From NCBI RefSeq assembly GCF_001425485.1, contig NZ_LMQW01000048.1, forward strand, positions 1 to 64,000: a DNA stretch of 64,000 nucleotides, given 5' to 3'. Position numbers and translations under genes: made by a program. Position 1 is the stretch's first letter. Each line of letters starts with the position of its first letter. This DNA comes from Aureimonas sp. Leaf427. GTDB lineage: Bacteria > Pseudomonadota > Alphaproteobacteria > Rhizobiales > Rhizobiaceae. The notes beneath the pieces are model-generated. The model ran no database searches. It was given only the letters and a program-made list of their open reading frames with translations, and was not told the DNA's origin. Of this stretch, positions 45,329 to 53,988 are shown piece after piece.

Positions 45329-46333
45329 ATGTCCGCTTTGACCGAACCCTTGCCCCCGGCCGGGCGATACTGGCGGGGGCTGGCGGCCTCGCCGCAACTG
45401 GCTTCGCTCGTCATCCTCGTGGTCGTGCTGATCGGTTTTTCGATCGCGCGTCCGGCCTTCCTGTCGCCTCTCAACATTTCCAACATGATGGCCTTCCTGC
45501 CCGAGCTCGGCATCATCGCGCTCGGCATGACGCTGCTTCTGACCGCGGGCGAGTTCGACCTGTCGGTCGGCGCGACCTTCGCGCTCGCGCCGGTGATCGT
45601 CATGCTGCTCGCGCAGAATGGCGGGATCGACATCGGCACGGCTCTGGCGATCGGCCTCCTCGTCTGCATCGCCATCGGCCTGATCAACGGGTTGATCGTC
45701 ACCAAGATCGGGATCTCGTCCTTCCTGGTGACGCTCTCGATGCTGATGATCGTGCGCGGCGTCGCGCTCTACATCACGCAAGGCTTTCCGCTGAAGGCCT
45801 GGAACGAGCCGGGCGTCTTCGTCAGCCTCCTCGCCGGCAGCTTCACGCTCGGCGGGTTTCGGCTCTACACCTCGCTCTGGTGGTTCATCGCGCTGACGCT
45901 CCTCTGCGGCTACGTCCTGAACTACGCCAAGCTCGGCAACTGGATCAGCGCCATCGGCTCGAACCGCAATGCCGCCGTCGCGCGCGGCGTGCCGGCCGAT
46001 CGCGTCAAGATCGGCCTCTTCGTCCTGACCTCGGTTCTGGCCGGCCTTGCCGGCATGATCAGCGCGTTCCGCATCTCCAACGCCTCGCCCGTCGCCGGCA
46101 CCGGCTACGAGCTCGAGGTCATCGCCATGGTCGTCGTCGGCGGCACCGCGCTGACCGGCGGGCGCGGCACCATCCTCGGCACGATCATCGGCGCCTTCAT
46201 GCTGCGCGCCATCCGCAACGGGATCGTGCTGATCGGCGTGCCGGGCCTCGCCTTCAACATCTTCGTCGGCGCGATCATCCTCGTCATGCTGATCGTGCAT
46301 GCCATGATCCGCAAAGGGAGCCTGCGGCGATGA
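45329..46333 (+). CDS. Ribose/xylose-type ABC transporter permease
   Basis: The 334-residue inner-membrane permease of the RbsC family has MLLTAGEFDLSVGATFALAP, the stretch LINGLIVTKIGISSFLVTLS, and the coupling segment EVIAMVVVGGTALTGGRGTI. About ten helices are expected. It overlaps the ATPase gene by four bases (ATGA). With the binding protein it forms the importer for the cluster's substrate. Confidence 0.92.
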   Translation: MSALTEPLPPAGRYWRGLAASPQLASLVILVVVLIGFSIARPAFLSPLNISNMMAFLPELGIIALGMTLLLTAGEFDLSVGATFALAPVIVMLLAQNGGIDIGTALAIGLLVCIAIGLINGLIVTKIGISSFLVTLSMLMIVRGVALYITQGFPLKAWNEPGVFVSLLAGSFTLGGFRLYTSLWWFIALTLLCGYVLNYAKLGNWISAIGSNRNAAVARGVPADRVKIGLFVLTSVLAGLAGMISAFRISNASPVAGTGYELEVIAMVVVGGTALTGGRGTILGTIIGAFMLRAIRNGIVLIGVPGLAFNIFVGAIILVMLIVHAMIRKGSLRR

Positions 46334-47118
46334 CGGGCGCGGGCGAAATCCTGCGGCTCGACCGCGTCCGCAAGAGCTTCGGCCATGTCCACGCGCTGCG
46401 CAGCGCCTCCCTTATCGTGCGCGAGGGGGAGGTGGTGGCGCTTCTCGGCGACAACGGCGCGGGCAAGTCGACCCTCATCAAGGCGATCTCCGGCGTTCAC
46501 CCTTTCGACGGCGGCGAGATCCATGTGCGCGGCCGGAGGGCGACGATCCGCAACGCGCGCGATTCCATGGCGCTCGGCATCGAGACGATCCACCAGGACA
46601 CCTCGCTCGCACCCGATCTTTCGATCGCTCGCAACCTCTTCCTCGGCCGCGAGCCGGTGAAGCTCCCCTGGCTCGGCGTCTTCGCCCCGCTCGATTTCGC
46701 GGACCTGCGGCAGGCGGCGGCGGCCCTTCTGCGGCGCGTCGGCATCTCCAAGAAGCTCGATGCCGACGTCCTCGTGAACACGCTTTCCGGCGGCGAGCGG
46801 CAGTCGATCGCGATCTCCCGCGCCATGCAGTTCGCGGCCAAGCTCATCATTCTCGACGAGCCCACCAACAATCTCGGCGTCGAGGAGACGCATGGCGTGC
46901 TGCGCTTCGTGCGCGAGGTGAAGGCGGCCGGCCACAGCGTGCTCCTCATCACCCACAACATCCACCACGTCTTCCAGGTCGCGGACCGGATCGTCGTGAT
47001 GCGCCGGGGGGAGGTCGTGGCGGAGAGGAACGTCGCCGATACCGATCTTCTCTCGGTCGAGGCGCTCATCATGGGGGTCGACGTCGCCGATCTGGCGGTG
47101 GACGCGAAGGCTCATTGA
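46330..47118 (+). CDS. Single-domain sugar-type ABC ATPase
   Basis: The 262-residue protein has Walker A LLGDNGAGKSTLIKA, signature LSGGERQSIAISRAM, Walker B LIILDEPTNNLG and switch His LLITHNIHHVF. Ribose-type importers usually have a double ATPase of about 500 residues; this half-size form resembles FrcA-like proteins and should work as a homodimer. It starts in a four-base overlap with the permease gene. The signature and its neighbours group it with the permease before it. Confidence 0.92.
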   Translation: MTGAGEILRLDRVRKSFGHVHALRSASLIVREGEVVALLGDNGAGKSTLIKAISGVHPFDGGEIHVRGRRATIRNARDSMALGIETIHQDTSLAPDLSIARNLFLGREPVKLPWLGVFAPLDFADLRQAAAALLRRVGISKKLDADVLVNTLSGGERQSIAISRAMQFAAKLIILDEPTNNLGVEETHGVLRFVREVKAAGHSVLLITHNIHHVFQVADRIVVMRRGEVVAERNVADTDLLSVEALIMGVDVADLAVDAKAH

Positions 47119-47128
47119 GGACCCCCGC

Positions 47129-48316
47129 ATGGTAGAACTTTACGGACGGAGCTTGACGCGGCGCGAGGTCGCCGAGCGATCCGGAATGCTCTCGCAGTTC
47201 GCGGGCGTGCGGCTGATGACCCTCGGAGACGGCGTCGAGCGCGGCATCCGAATGCTGGAGTTTCGCACCGGCTCGGGCCTGCGCTTCACCGCCCTCGTCG
47301 ATCGCGCCCTCGACATCGCCGACTGCGACCACATGGGTCGGGCGATCGGCTGGCATTCGCCCTCCGGCTTCCGCCATCCCGGCCTGCACGATGACGAGGG
47401 CGAGAAGGGCCTCGCCTGGGCGCGCTCCTTCTCGGGCCTCCTCGTCACCTGCGGCCTCGATCACATCCTCGGCCCCGAGGAGGTTCCCGCCGACACCTAC
47501 AACTATCCGGGCAAGCGGAGCGTCTCGCACTCCCTCCACGGACGCCTCAGCACCATCCCCGCCCGCCTCACGGGCTATGGCGAGACCTGGACAGGCGACG
47601 AATGCGTGCTCTGGGCAGAGGGCATCGTGCAGCAGTCCGCCGTCTTCGGCGAAGACCTGCACCTGATCCGCCGCATTGAGGCCGATCTCGGCGGCAACGA
47701 GATCCGCATCCGCGACCGTGTCGAGAACCACGGCTTTTCGCGGACGCCGCACATGTTCTTCTACCACGTCAATCTCGGCCATCCGCTGCTCGACGAGGGC
47801 ACGCGCTATGTCGCGCCGATCCGGGACGTCGTCTGGGCCGCGCATGCGGGCGAGGCCTATCGGCGCCAGAACGCTGGCTACCGCACGATGCCGGCCCCGC
47901 AACTCGGCTTTCGCGAGCAGGTCTGGGAGCACGAGATGGCGGCGGATGCGCAAGGGCGCGTGCCCGTCGCCGTGATCAACGAGGCCGCCGGGCTCGGCTT
48001 CGAACTCGTCACGCGCAAGTCGCAGCTCCCCTGCGCCTATGAGTGGCAGAACGTCCAGGCCGGCCATTACGCGCTCGGAATCGAGCCCTCGACCCATCAT
48101 GTCCTCGGCGACCTCGCCGCCCGGGATCGCGGCGAGATGATCTGGCTGGAGCATGGCGAGAGCCGCTCCTACGACGCGACCTTTCGCATTCTCGACGGGG
48201 CCGCGGCCCTCGACGAGGCCGAACGGCGCATCCGTTCCATCGCCGTGCAGCCCGAGGAGGAGTTTCCGACGCCTTCGGGGCACTTCGTCCCGCTGCGACA
48301 GAATGACGTGAAATGA
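47129..48316 (+). CDS. DUF4432 aldose-1-epimerase-like protein
   Basis: The 395-residue protein fits DUF4432, a group of the galactose mutarotase superfamily. Segments seen are FRTGSGLRFTALVDRALDIA, SGLLVTCGLDHILGPE, HSLHGRLSTIPARL and PHMFFYHVNLGHPLLDEG. Conserved His residues in LHGRL and FYHVN suit mutarotase-like catalysis. Its role may be to interconvert anomers or lactone forms of the imported polyol. It starts ten bases after the ATPase gene and ends inside the operator region of mocD. Confidence 0.82.
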   Translation: MVELYGRSLTRREVAERSGMLSQFAGVRLMTLGDGVERGIRMLEFRTGSGLRFTALVDRALDIADCDHMGRAIGWHSPSGFRHPGLHDDEGEKGLAWARSFSGLLVTCGLDHILGPEEVPADTYNYPGKRSVSHSLHGRLSTIPARLTGYGETWTGDECVLWAEGIVQQSAVFGEDLHLIRRIEADLGGNEIRIRDRVENHGFSRTPHMFFYHVNLGHPLLDEGTRYVAPIRDVVWAAHAGEAYRRQNAGYRTMPAPQLGFREQVWEHEMAADAQGRVPVAVINEAAGLGFELVTRKSQLPCAYEWQNVQAGHYALGIEPSTHHVLGDLAARDRGEMIWLEHGESRSYDATFRILDGAAALDEAERRIRSIAVQPEEEFPTPSGHFVPLRQNDVK

Positions 48317-48345
48317 TGTGAAAAGACATTAATTGAGATGTCTCA
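48303..48345. promoter_or_regulatory. Candidate operators upstream of mocD
   Basis: ATGACGTGAAATGATGTGAA (from 48303) and GACATTAATTGAG (48325-48337) correspond to two motifs upstream of mocA, in swapped order. TGAGATGTCTCA (48334-48345) is a perfect five-base inverted repeat around TG. The sites overlap the 3' end of the preceding gene. Confidence 0.5.
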
Positions 48346-48415
48346 TTGATGTGCGCCGCATCGCCTGTTATGGCTGGAGCTCAAGCATTGGTTCTGCATC
48401 ATTCGGGAGGCATGG

Positions 48416-49522
48416 ATGAGCATTGCTGAGAATCTCCAGCCCGCGCGCGCGCGCCGTGACTACAGCCTGACCGGCGTCAGTTCGCGCGAGGCGGTGGAAA
48501 ATGGTCTGGCGGCCGCGGAGTGGTATCACACCGACATCTCCCGCAAGGAGATGAAGGCGCTGATGCAGCGCTCGGACCAGCCCGCAATCCGCGACACCGC
48601 GATCTGGCTGGGCACGATGGTGCTGGCCGCGGCGGGTGCGATCGCCTTCTGGGGCACCTGGTGGTGCGTGCCGTTCTTCCTCGTCTACGGCGTGCTCTAC
48701 GGCTCGGCCTCGGATTCACGCTGGCACGAATGCGGCCACGGCACGGCCTTCAAGACGCGCTGGATGAACGACGTCGTCTACCAGATCGCCTCCTTCATGC
48801 TCATGCGCAATCCCGTGACGTGGCGCTGGAGCCATGCCCGGCACCACACGGACACGATCATCGTCGGCCGCGACGCCGAAATCGCCGTGATGCGCCCGCC
48901 CGATCTTCTGAAGACCGCGCTGATGTTCACCGGCCTTCTCGACTTCCGCTATTCCCTGCCGACGCTCGTTCGTCAGGCAACCGTCGGCCTCGATGCCGAC
49001 GAGAAGTCCTACGTGCCGGAGATGGAGGTCGCGAAGGTGAAAACGGCCGCGCGCTGGCACGTCGCGATCTATGTCGCGACGATCGCGCTCGCGCTCGCCA
49101 CCGGGTCGTTCCTGCCGCTCATGCTGATCGGCCTGCCCCGTCTCTACGGCAGCTGGCACATGGTCCTGACCGGGCTCCTGCAGCATCTCGGCCTCGCCGA
49201 CAACGTCACGGACCACCGGCTGAACACGCGCACCGTCTACATGAACCGCGCGAGCCGCTTCATCTATTGGAACATGAACTACCATGTGGAGCACCACATG
49301 TTTCCGATGGTGCCCTATCACGCGCTGCCCCGGCTGCACGAGATGATCAAGCACGACCTGCCGGTGCCGAACCCGTCCATGTGGCACGCCTACAAGGAAC
49401 TCTGGCCGGTCCTGAAGAAGCAGCTGCGCTACGAGGACCATTATCTCCGCCGCGACCTGCCGCCGACCGCAAGGCCCTATCGCGGCGAGTATCACGACTT
49501 CGAACTGGCCGCCGCCGAGTAA
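48416..49522 (+). CDS. mocD: Membrane di-iron oxygenase of the fatty acid desaturase family, MocD-like
   Basis: The 368-residue membrane enzyme has three histidine boxes for a di-iron centre: WHECGHG near 103-109, SHARHHTD near 139-146 and NYHVEHHMFP near 288-297. Hydrophobic helices lie near 55-85 and 210-245. Rhizopine oxygenase MocD belongs to this group and removes the O-methyl group of 3-O-methyl-scyllo-inosamine with MocE and MocF. The direct ferredoxin and reductase neighbours are strong support. GGGAGG precedes the ATG at 48416. A true lipid desaturase would not usually have these neighbours. Confidence 0.82.
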   Translation: MSIAENLQPARARRDYSLTGVSSREAVENGLAAAEWYHTDISRKEMKALMQRSDQPAIRDTAIWLGTMVLAAAGAIAFWGTWWCVPFFLVYGVLYGSASDSRWHECGHGTAFKTRWMNDVVYQIASFMLMRNPVTWRWSHARHHTDTIIVGRDAEIAVMRPPDLLKTALMFTGLLDFRYSLPTLVRQATVGLDADEKSYVPEMEVAKVKTAARWHVAIYVATIALALATGSFLPLMLIGLPRLYGSWHMVLTGLLQHLGLADNVTDHRLNTRTVYMNRASRFIYWNMNYHVEHHMFPMVPYHALPRLHEMIKHDLPVPNPSMWHAYKELWPVLKKQLRYEDHYLRRDLPPTARPYRGEYHDFELAAAE

Positions 49523-49588
49523 CGCCCCGCAGGATGGTCGAAGACACGACCGCGGCGCCGGACGAACACGACCCATGGGAGGATATCG

Positions 49589-49903
49589 ATGACCGGCTGG
49601 GTTGACGCCTGCGCTGCCGACGACGTGGACGAGGAGGACGTGATCCGCTTCGACCATGCCGGCCGCACCTTCGCGATCTACCGCTCCCCCGACGACGCCT
49701 ACTTTGCGACGGACGGCCTCTGCACGCATGAGAAGGTGCATCTCGCCGATGGTCTCGTCATGGACGACGTGATCGAGTGCCCCAAGCACAACGGCCGTTT
49801 CGACTACAAGACCGGGCAGGCCAAGGGTGCGCCGGTCTGCGTCAACCTCCAGACCTATCCGGTCAAGGTCGAGGCCGGCCGTGTCCTGATCGACATCGGC
49901 TGA
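49589..49903 (+). CDS. mocE: Rieske-type ferredoxin, MocE-like
   Basis: The 104-residue electron carrier has a Rieske [2Fe-2S] motif: DGLCTHEKVHLADG and VIECPKHNGRFDY, that is C-x-H and C-x2-H. Rieske ferredoxins of this length and sequence are typically called MocE. It should pass electrons from the reductase to the membrane oxygenase. It lies 66 bases after mocD and five bases before the reductase. No oxygenase catalytic domain is present, only the ferredoxin. Confidence 0.9.
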   Translation: MTGWVDACAADDVDEEDVIRFDHAGRTFAIYRSPDDAYFATDGLCTHEKVHLADGLVMDDVIECPKHNGRFDYKTGQAKGAPVCVNLQTYPVKVEAGRVLIDIG

Positions 49904-49907
49904 CCTT

Positions 49908-51155
49908 ATGACGATCCCGCCCTTCGAGCGCGGCATGGTCGTCGTCGGTGCCGGCGAATGCGGCCTGCGCGCCGCCATCGGCCTGCGCGAGCGCGGATCG
50001 ACGGCGCCCGTCACGTTGATCGGTGCCGAACTCCATCTTCCCTATGAACGACCGCCGCTGTCGAAGGACGCGATGGCGATCGACGGCGGCCCCGAGCCGA
50101 AGGCCGTTGCGAGCCGGGACATGCTGGAGGAGCAAGGGGTGTCGCTGATCGCCGGTGCCGAGGTCGTCGCGATCGATCGCTCCGCCAAGGCCGTGCGCCT
50201 CTCGACGGGCGGCCTGATTCCCTACGACAAGCTTCTTCTCGCCACCGGCGCGCGGCCCCGTCGCCTGCCGATGGCGGAGGGCCTTTCGGCCTGCGTCTAT
50301 CTGCGCACCTTCGACGACGCGCGGGCGATCCGGGCCCATCTGACGCGCGGCGTCCGCGTCGCGGTGATCGGCGGCGGCTTCATCGGGCTGGAGCTTGCCG
50401 CCTCGGCGCGGCGGCTCGGCTGTCCGGTCACCGTGGTCGAAAGCCTGCCGCGCCTCTTGATGCGCGCCGTGCCGGCGGACATCGCGGAGGTGATCGAGCG
50501 GGAGCACCGGGACCGGGGCGTCGACATCCTGACAGGCATGACCATCGAGGCCATCGAGGAGACCGAGACGGGCCTTCGGATCGCGCTGGCCGGCGGCCGG
50601 ACGGTGGAGGCCGACCTCTGCATCGTCGGGATCGGCGCCGTGCCCAATGTCGAACTTGCCGAAGGGGCCGGCCTCGCCACCTCGAACGGCATCGCCGTCG
50701 ACGCCGAACTGCGCACGAGCGATCCCGACATCTTCGCAGCGGGTGACTGCTGCTCCTTTCCGCTGGATCTCTACGGCGGCCGCCGCCTGCGGCTGGAGGC
50801 CTGGCGCAATGCGCAGGAGCAGGGGGCGCTCGCCGCCGCGAACATGCTCGGCGGCCACGAGGGCCACGATGCCGTGCCGTGGTTCTGGTCGGATCAATAC
50901 GATCTCGGCCTCCAGATCGCGGGCCTCTGCGACGAGGGGCGCCATGTCGTGCGCCGCGATCTCGGCGAGGGCAGCTTCATCCTCTTCCATCTCGCCGAGG
51001 ACGGCCGGCTGGTCGCGGCCTCCGGCATCGGCCCGGGCACCGCGGTCGCCCGCGACATCCGCCTCGCCGAGATGCTGATCGCAAGGCGCTCGCGCCCGGT
51101 CCCGCAGGACCTCGCGGCACCTCACGTCAAACTCAAGGCGCTGCTGGCGGCTTGA
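49908..51155 (+). CDS. mocF: FAD-dependent ferredoxin reductase, MocF-like
   Basis: The 415-residue flavoprotein has an FAD-binding motif VVVGAGECGLRAAIGLRERG, a NAD(P)H-binding motif VAVIGGGFIGLELAASARRL, the second FAD motif DPDIFAAGDCCSFPLD, and the aromatic end PWFWSDQYDLGLQIAGL that is typical of putidaredoxin-reductase-like enzymes. It supplies electrons to the adjacent Rieske ferredoxin. The gene starts four bases after mocE. Length and domains are complete. Confidence 0.9.
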   Translation: MTIPPFERGMVVVGAGECGLRAAIGLRERGSTAPVTLIGAELHLPYERPPLSKDAMAIDGGPEPKAVASRDMLEEQGVSLIAGAEVVAIDRSAKAVRLSTGGLIPYDKLLLATGARPRRLPMAEGLSACVYLRTFDDARAIRAHLTRGVRVAVIGGGFIGLELAASARRLGCPVTVVESLPRLLMRAVPADIAEVIEREHRDRGVDILTGMTIEAIEETETGLRIALAGGRTVEADLCIVGIGAVPNVELAEGAGLATSNGIAVDAELRTSDPDIFAAGDCCSFPLDLYGGRRLRLEAWRNAQEQGALAAANMLGGHEGHDAVPWFWSDQYDLGLQIAGLCDEGRHVVRRDLGEGSFILFHLAEDGRLVAASGIGPGTAVARDIRLAEMLIARRSRPVPQDLAAPHVKLKALLAA

Positions 51156-51183
51156 AGCCGGCCATTGCGGGAGGGAATTTTTC

Positions 51184-51984
51184 ATGAAGCGCATCAGGCC
51201 GACCGTCGCGGATCTCAGGGCCATCAGGGGCGAGCGCGAGCTGACCATGCTCCGCGTCATGACGCTGGAGGAGGCGGAAGCCGCCGAACAGGCGGGAATC
51301 GACATCGTATCTGTCCCGCCGGACCTGATGCTCCACCCGAGCTACCGGGACGCCGCGCCCAGCCTCTTCTCCATGCCGGGGGAGAACTTCTACGAGATCG
51401 GCACGGGCGACGACTTCGTTCGCTGGGCGTTCCGAATGGTGAAAGCCAGCGCGGACGCCGTCTACTGCAGCGCCAGCACCGCCACGATCAAGCGCATGGC
51501 GGACGAGGCCATTCCCGTCATCGGCCATGTCGGGCTCATCCCCTCGCGCCGCACCTGGACGGGCGGATGGAAGGCCGTCGGCAAGACGGCGGCCAGCGCG
51601 CTCGCCATGATGCAGGAGGTCCGCGCCCTCGAAGCCGCCGGGGCCTTCGGCGCGGAGATCGAGGTCGTGCCCGTCGAGGTCGCAGAGGCCATCTCGCAGC
51701 GGACCTCGCTCTTCATGATCTCGATGGGGTCGGGCGGCGGCTGCGACGCGCAATATCTCTTCGCCGAAGACATTCTCGGCGCCAATCGCGGCCGCGTTCC
51801 CCGTCACTCGAAGGTCTACCGCAACTTCGCCGCCGAACACGACCGCCTCCAGCAGGAGCGCATCGCCGCCTTCTCCGAATACGTCGCCGACGTCAACGCG
51901 AAGTCCTTCCCGGAAGACCGCCACGTCGTCCGCATGGACCCGGCCGAACTCGCCCTCTTCAACGAGCGCATCGACCGGCTGTGA
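51184..51984 (+). CDS. PanB-like (ketopantoate hydroxymethyltransferase family) protein, divergent active site
   Basis: The 266-residue TIM-barrel protein aligns to PanB through VIGHVGLIPSRRTWTGGWKA, EAAGAFGAEIEVVPVEVAEA (Glu165 matches the catalytic Glu181 of E. coli) and GANRGRVPRHSKVYRNF. The metal-binding Gly-Asp-Ser near the N-terminus reads VSVPPDLML, and the Glu in VKIEGGE reads VYCSAST. Ordinary pantothenate synthesis is therefore doubtful. It is 28 bases after mocF and probably the last gene of that unit. Handling of the one-carbon unit released by O-demethylation, or an aldol cleavage, is speculative. Confidence 0.75.
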   Translation: MKRIRPTVADLRAIRGERELTMLRVMTLEEAEAAEQAGIDIVSVPPDLMLHPSYRDAAPSLFSMPGENFYEIGTGDDFVRWAFRMVKASADAVYCSASTATIKRMADEAIPVIGHVGLIPSRRTWTGGWKAVGKTAASALAMMQEVRALEAAGAFGAEIEVVPVEVAEAISQRTSLFMISMGSGGGCDAQYLFAEDILGANRGRVPRHSKVYRNFAAEHDRLQQERIAAFSEYVADVNAKSFPEDRHVVRMDPAELALFNERIDRL

Positions 51985-52059
51985 CCGCCGGACGTTCGAA
52001 GCGCGGAAAGCCAATACTTGTGGCGAAAAGGTCGTGGGACAGGCCTTCGGAACCGACAT

Positions 52060-52266
52060 GTCTACGGCAAGGGCGCCATCGTGCTGGCCGACTACGCTGC
52101 GATGGCGGAGCGGCTCGGGCGGCTGAAAGGCAGCTTCATCCCGTCGATCAACGACCATCCTGCGATCCGCGAAATCTTCGCCGCCTTCGACATCGAGCGG
52201 GTCGAAGCGACCTATAGCGTTTCGAAGGGCGATCCGTTGAAAGCCAGCCAGCTGATCATTCGTTCG
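52060..52266 (+). pseudogene. C-terminal fragment of a Dam-type (D12 class) adenine DNA methyltransferase
   Basis: The translated stretch from YGKGAIVLADYAAMAERLGR through PSINDHPAIREIFAAF to TYSVSKGDPLKASQLIIRS matches the last 70 or so residues of D12-class adenine methyltransferases. The catalytic DPPY and SAM-binding parts are absent upstream, where sequence is unrelated, and similarity stops at 52266. It is a decayed remnant, probably of a phage or restriction-type module. It marks the start of the foreign patch left of tRNA-Ser. Confidence 0.7.
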
Positions 52267-52402
52267 GTAATGCCGTTTCGAGGCGTTGAATGCGCGCCAT
52301 GCGAGTTGCGGTCAATGCGAAAGCCGCTTCAAGTTGTCCCAAATCGCGCAGCGCGCTACAGTTCAGGTTGCGTCCCGAGTCAGCCTCTGCGACGTAGTGT
52401 AA

Positions 52403-53170
52403 ATGGCTGAAACCCTAATCGAGAGCCTTGTTGATTACAGTGTCAGCCTGAATGGCGTCATCATTCCAGTGGGCTCGGTTCAATCTGCACTGGCAAGGTA
52501 TGCACAATGCTTATTCGTCTGGAACGACGATGAAGTATACAAGGTTTCTACCGCAGGCTCTTCGGTGGCGATCAAATATCGGGGACGATTTCTTTTGATA
52601 TGCTGCCGCCATCAGCTGAAAGGTATTGATCCTTCTCGCGTATCGCTTCTGACATCCGATGGAGAGTCCTGCCTTTCTTCAGCTGGAGTCAGGCATTTTG
52701 ATCGCAGGTTGAACGAGTGGGATTACCATGACCTCGCGGCGTTCGACTTCACGGAACCCTGCCTCTGCCATCCTTCGATGCAGGAACGGTTCTTCACGTT
52801 AAAAACCGCTCCGCCCAACGGCCCGAACGTCGAAATTCCGTTCCTCATACTCGCCGGGTTTCCATCAAAAGCTCAGGCGTATGAGTTAGAAGACAACAAG
52901 CTCGGATTAGCTAAGCGGATACAAATCTGCGTCCTCGATAGTCAGCCCTCCGACGATTCTCTCCTACTGCTGCGCACTATAGACCCGATGACATACGAGC
53001 CGGATGGAATGAGCGGGGGATCTGCATTCTCCGTCCATATGGTCCAGGACGCCCTAACCGCGTTCTTCGCCGGTATCATCGTCAGAGCGGGAAATGGCTT
53101 CTACCGCATCGTCAAAGCGGGATATGTCATTCGCTTTCTAGATCAATTCGTCAACGATCTAGAGAGCTGA
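52403..53170 (+). CDS. Trypsin-like serine protease-fold protein of foreign composition
   Basis: The 255-residue protein has a chymotrypsin-like pattern: His70 in GRFLLICCRHQLKG, Asp110 in NEWDYHDLAAFDF and Ser204 in PDGMSGGSAF, the GxSGG motif. No signal peptide is visible, so a cytosolic protease is expected. Base composition is clearly lower in GC than the neighbours (32 of 60 at 52441-52500, against 39 of 60 at 49021-49080), and codon use includes AT-ended codons rarely seen elsewhere here. It stands alone between a Dam remnant and a tRNA. Similar stand-alone proteases occur in defence or stress contexts, but its role is unknown. Confidence 0.75.
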   Translation: MAETLIESLVDYSVSLNGVIIPVGSVQSALARYAQCLFVWNDDEVYKVSTAGSSVAIKYRGRFLLICCRHQLKGIDPSRVSLLTSDGESCLSSAGVRHFDRRLNEWDYHDLAAFDFTEPCLCHPSMQERFFTLKTAPPNGPNVEIPFLILAGFPSKAQAYELEDNKLGLAKRIQICVLDSQPSDDSLLLLRTIDPMTYEPDGMSGGSAFSVHMVQDALTAFFAGIIVRAGNGFYRIVKAGYVIRFLDQFVNDLES

Positions 53171-53392
53171 CACCGTCCCTTCGGTGAAACGCCGCTATGC
53201 CTCGCCTGGAACGATCTGATCGAAGGCAACGGGAAGGGCTTGAGGAGGCAGTGAATGGATTGCGGACCGCTCTCAACTCGCGCAGCGCACCACATAGCCG
53301 GGACAGCTGCATCGTGAATTCGCCCCTGGGTTCACGAACAGATAAATCATCCCTCTGGGCGGAGATTTAGTCAACGAAATCAATAGGTCTAA

Positions 53393-53482
53393 TGGCGGAG
53401 AGAGCGGGATTCGAACCCGCGTTACGCTTTCACGTAAACACACTTTCCAGGCGTGCGCCTTCAACCACTCGGCCACCTCTCC
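53393..53482 (-). tRNA. tRNA-Ser (anticodon GGA)
   Basis: The 90-base minus-strand sequence has acceptor GGAGAGG pairing with CTCTCC, a class II long variable arm, an anticodon loop CTGGAAA giving GGA, and an encoded CCA. The T-arm is GCGGG-TTCGAAT-CCCGC. Its 3' end faces the foreign patch at 52.0-53.3 kb, so it may be an attachment site. Confidence 0.95.
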
Positions 53483-53988
53483 GTCGCGGCGTCCGGCGGG
53501 CCGGGCGCTGCGGAACCGGGGGCGGCGGGCGCTCCCGGTTTTGGTTGGCGTGACCTACCACCGGTTCGCGGTAGACTTCAACCCCCGTCACCCTCTCGTC
53601 ACAGGCTCCCGCAAGCCTCGCGGCGAATTCGGGGCTGGCTGCCGCCTTCGACGAGCAACCAATGGACGGAATGTGCCTGCCGAGGGCGAGGTCGTGGACG
53701 CGGCGGATGAGGTCTTCGGGACGACGGAGAGCGGTCTTAAGCGATTTCGGGCGGCGAGGGGCCGGCGGCGGCAGGCGAAGGCACGATGTTTTAGAAGGCG
53801 AGAGTTTTCGACAGGGAGCGCTTGGCGCCTTGGAAGACATCGACGCCCTGGAAAGACGGTGGCTCAGACGGGTTCGCAACGATACCGGGACGATCCAGGC
53901 GGCATTGCATCGAGGGGGCTGTCCTCCCACTTAATGGAGCAGCGGCGCGGGGCGCGTCGGGTTCGATCGCCGGGTTTGGGAGAGGCGC
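53483..53988. other. Intergenic region with no supported gene
   Basis: About 500 bases lie between tRNA-Ser and the next gene. Translated frames are Arg- and Gly-rich without ribosome binding sites or known motifs. The tRNA promoter must be near 53500. I see nothing else. Confidence 0.45.

Noticed and set aside
53273-53476. A 67-residue minus-strand frame starting MAEWLKAHAWK
   Set aside because: It is the translation of the tRNA-Ser gene, a common false call.
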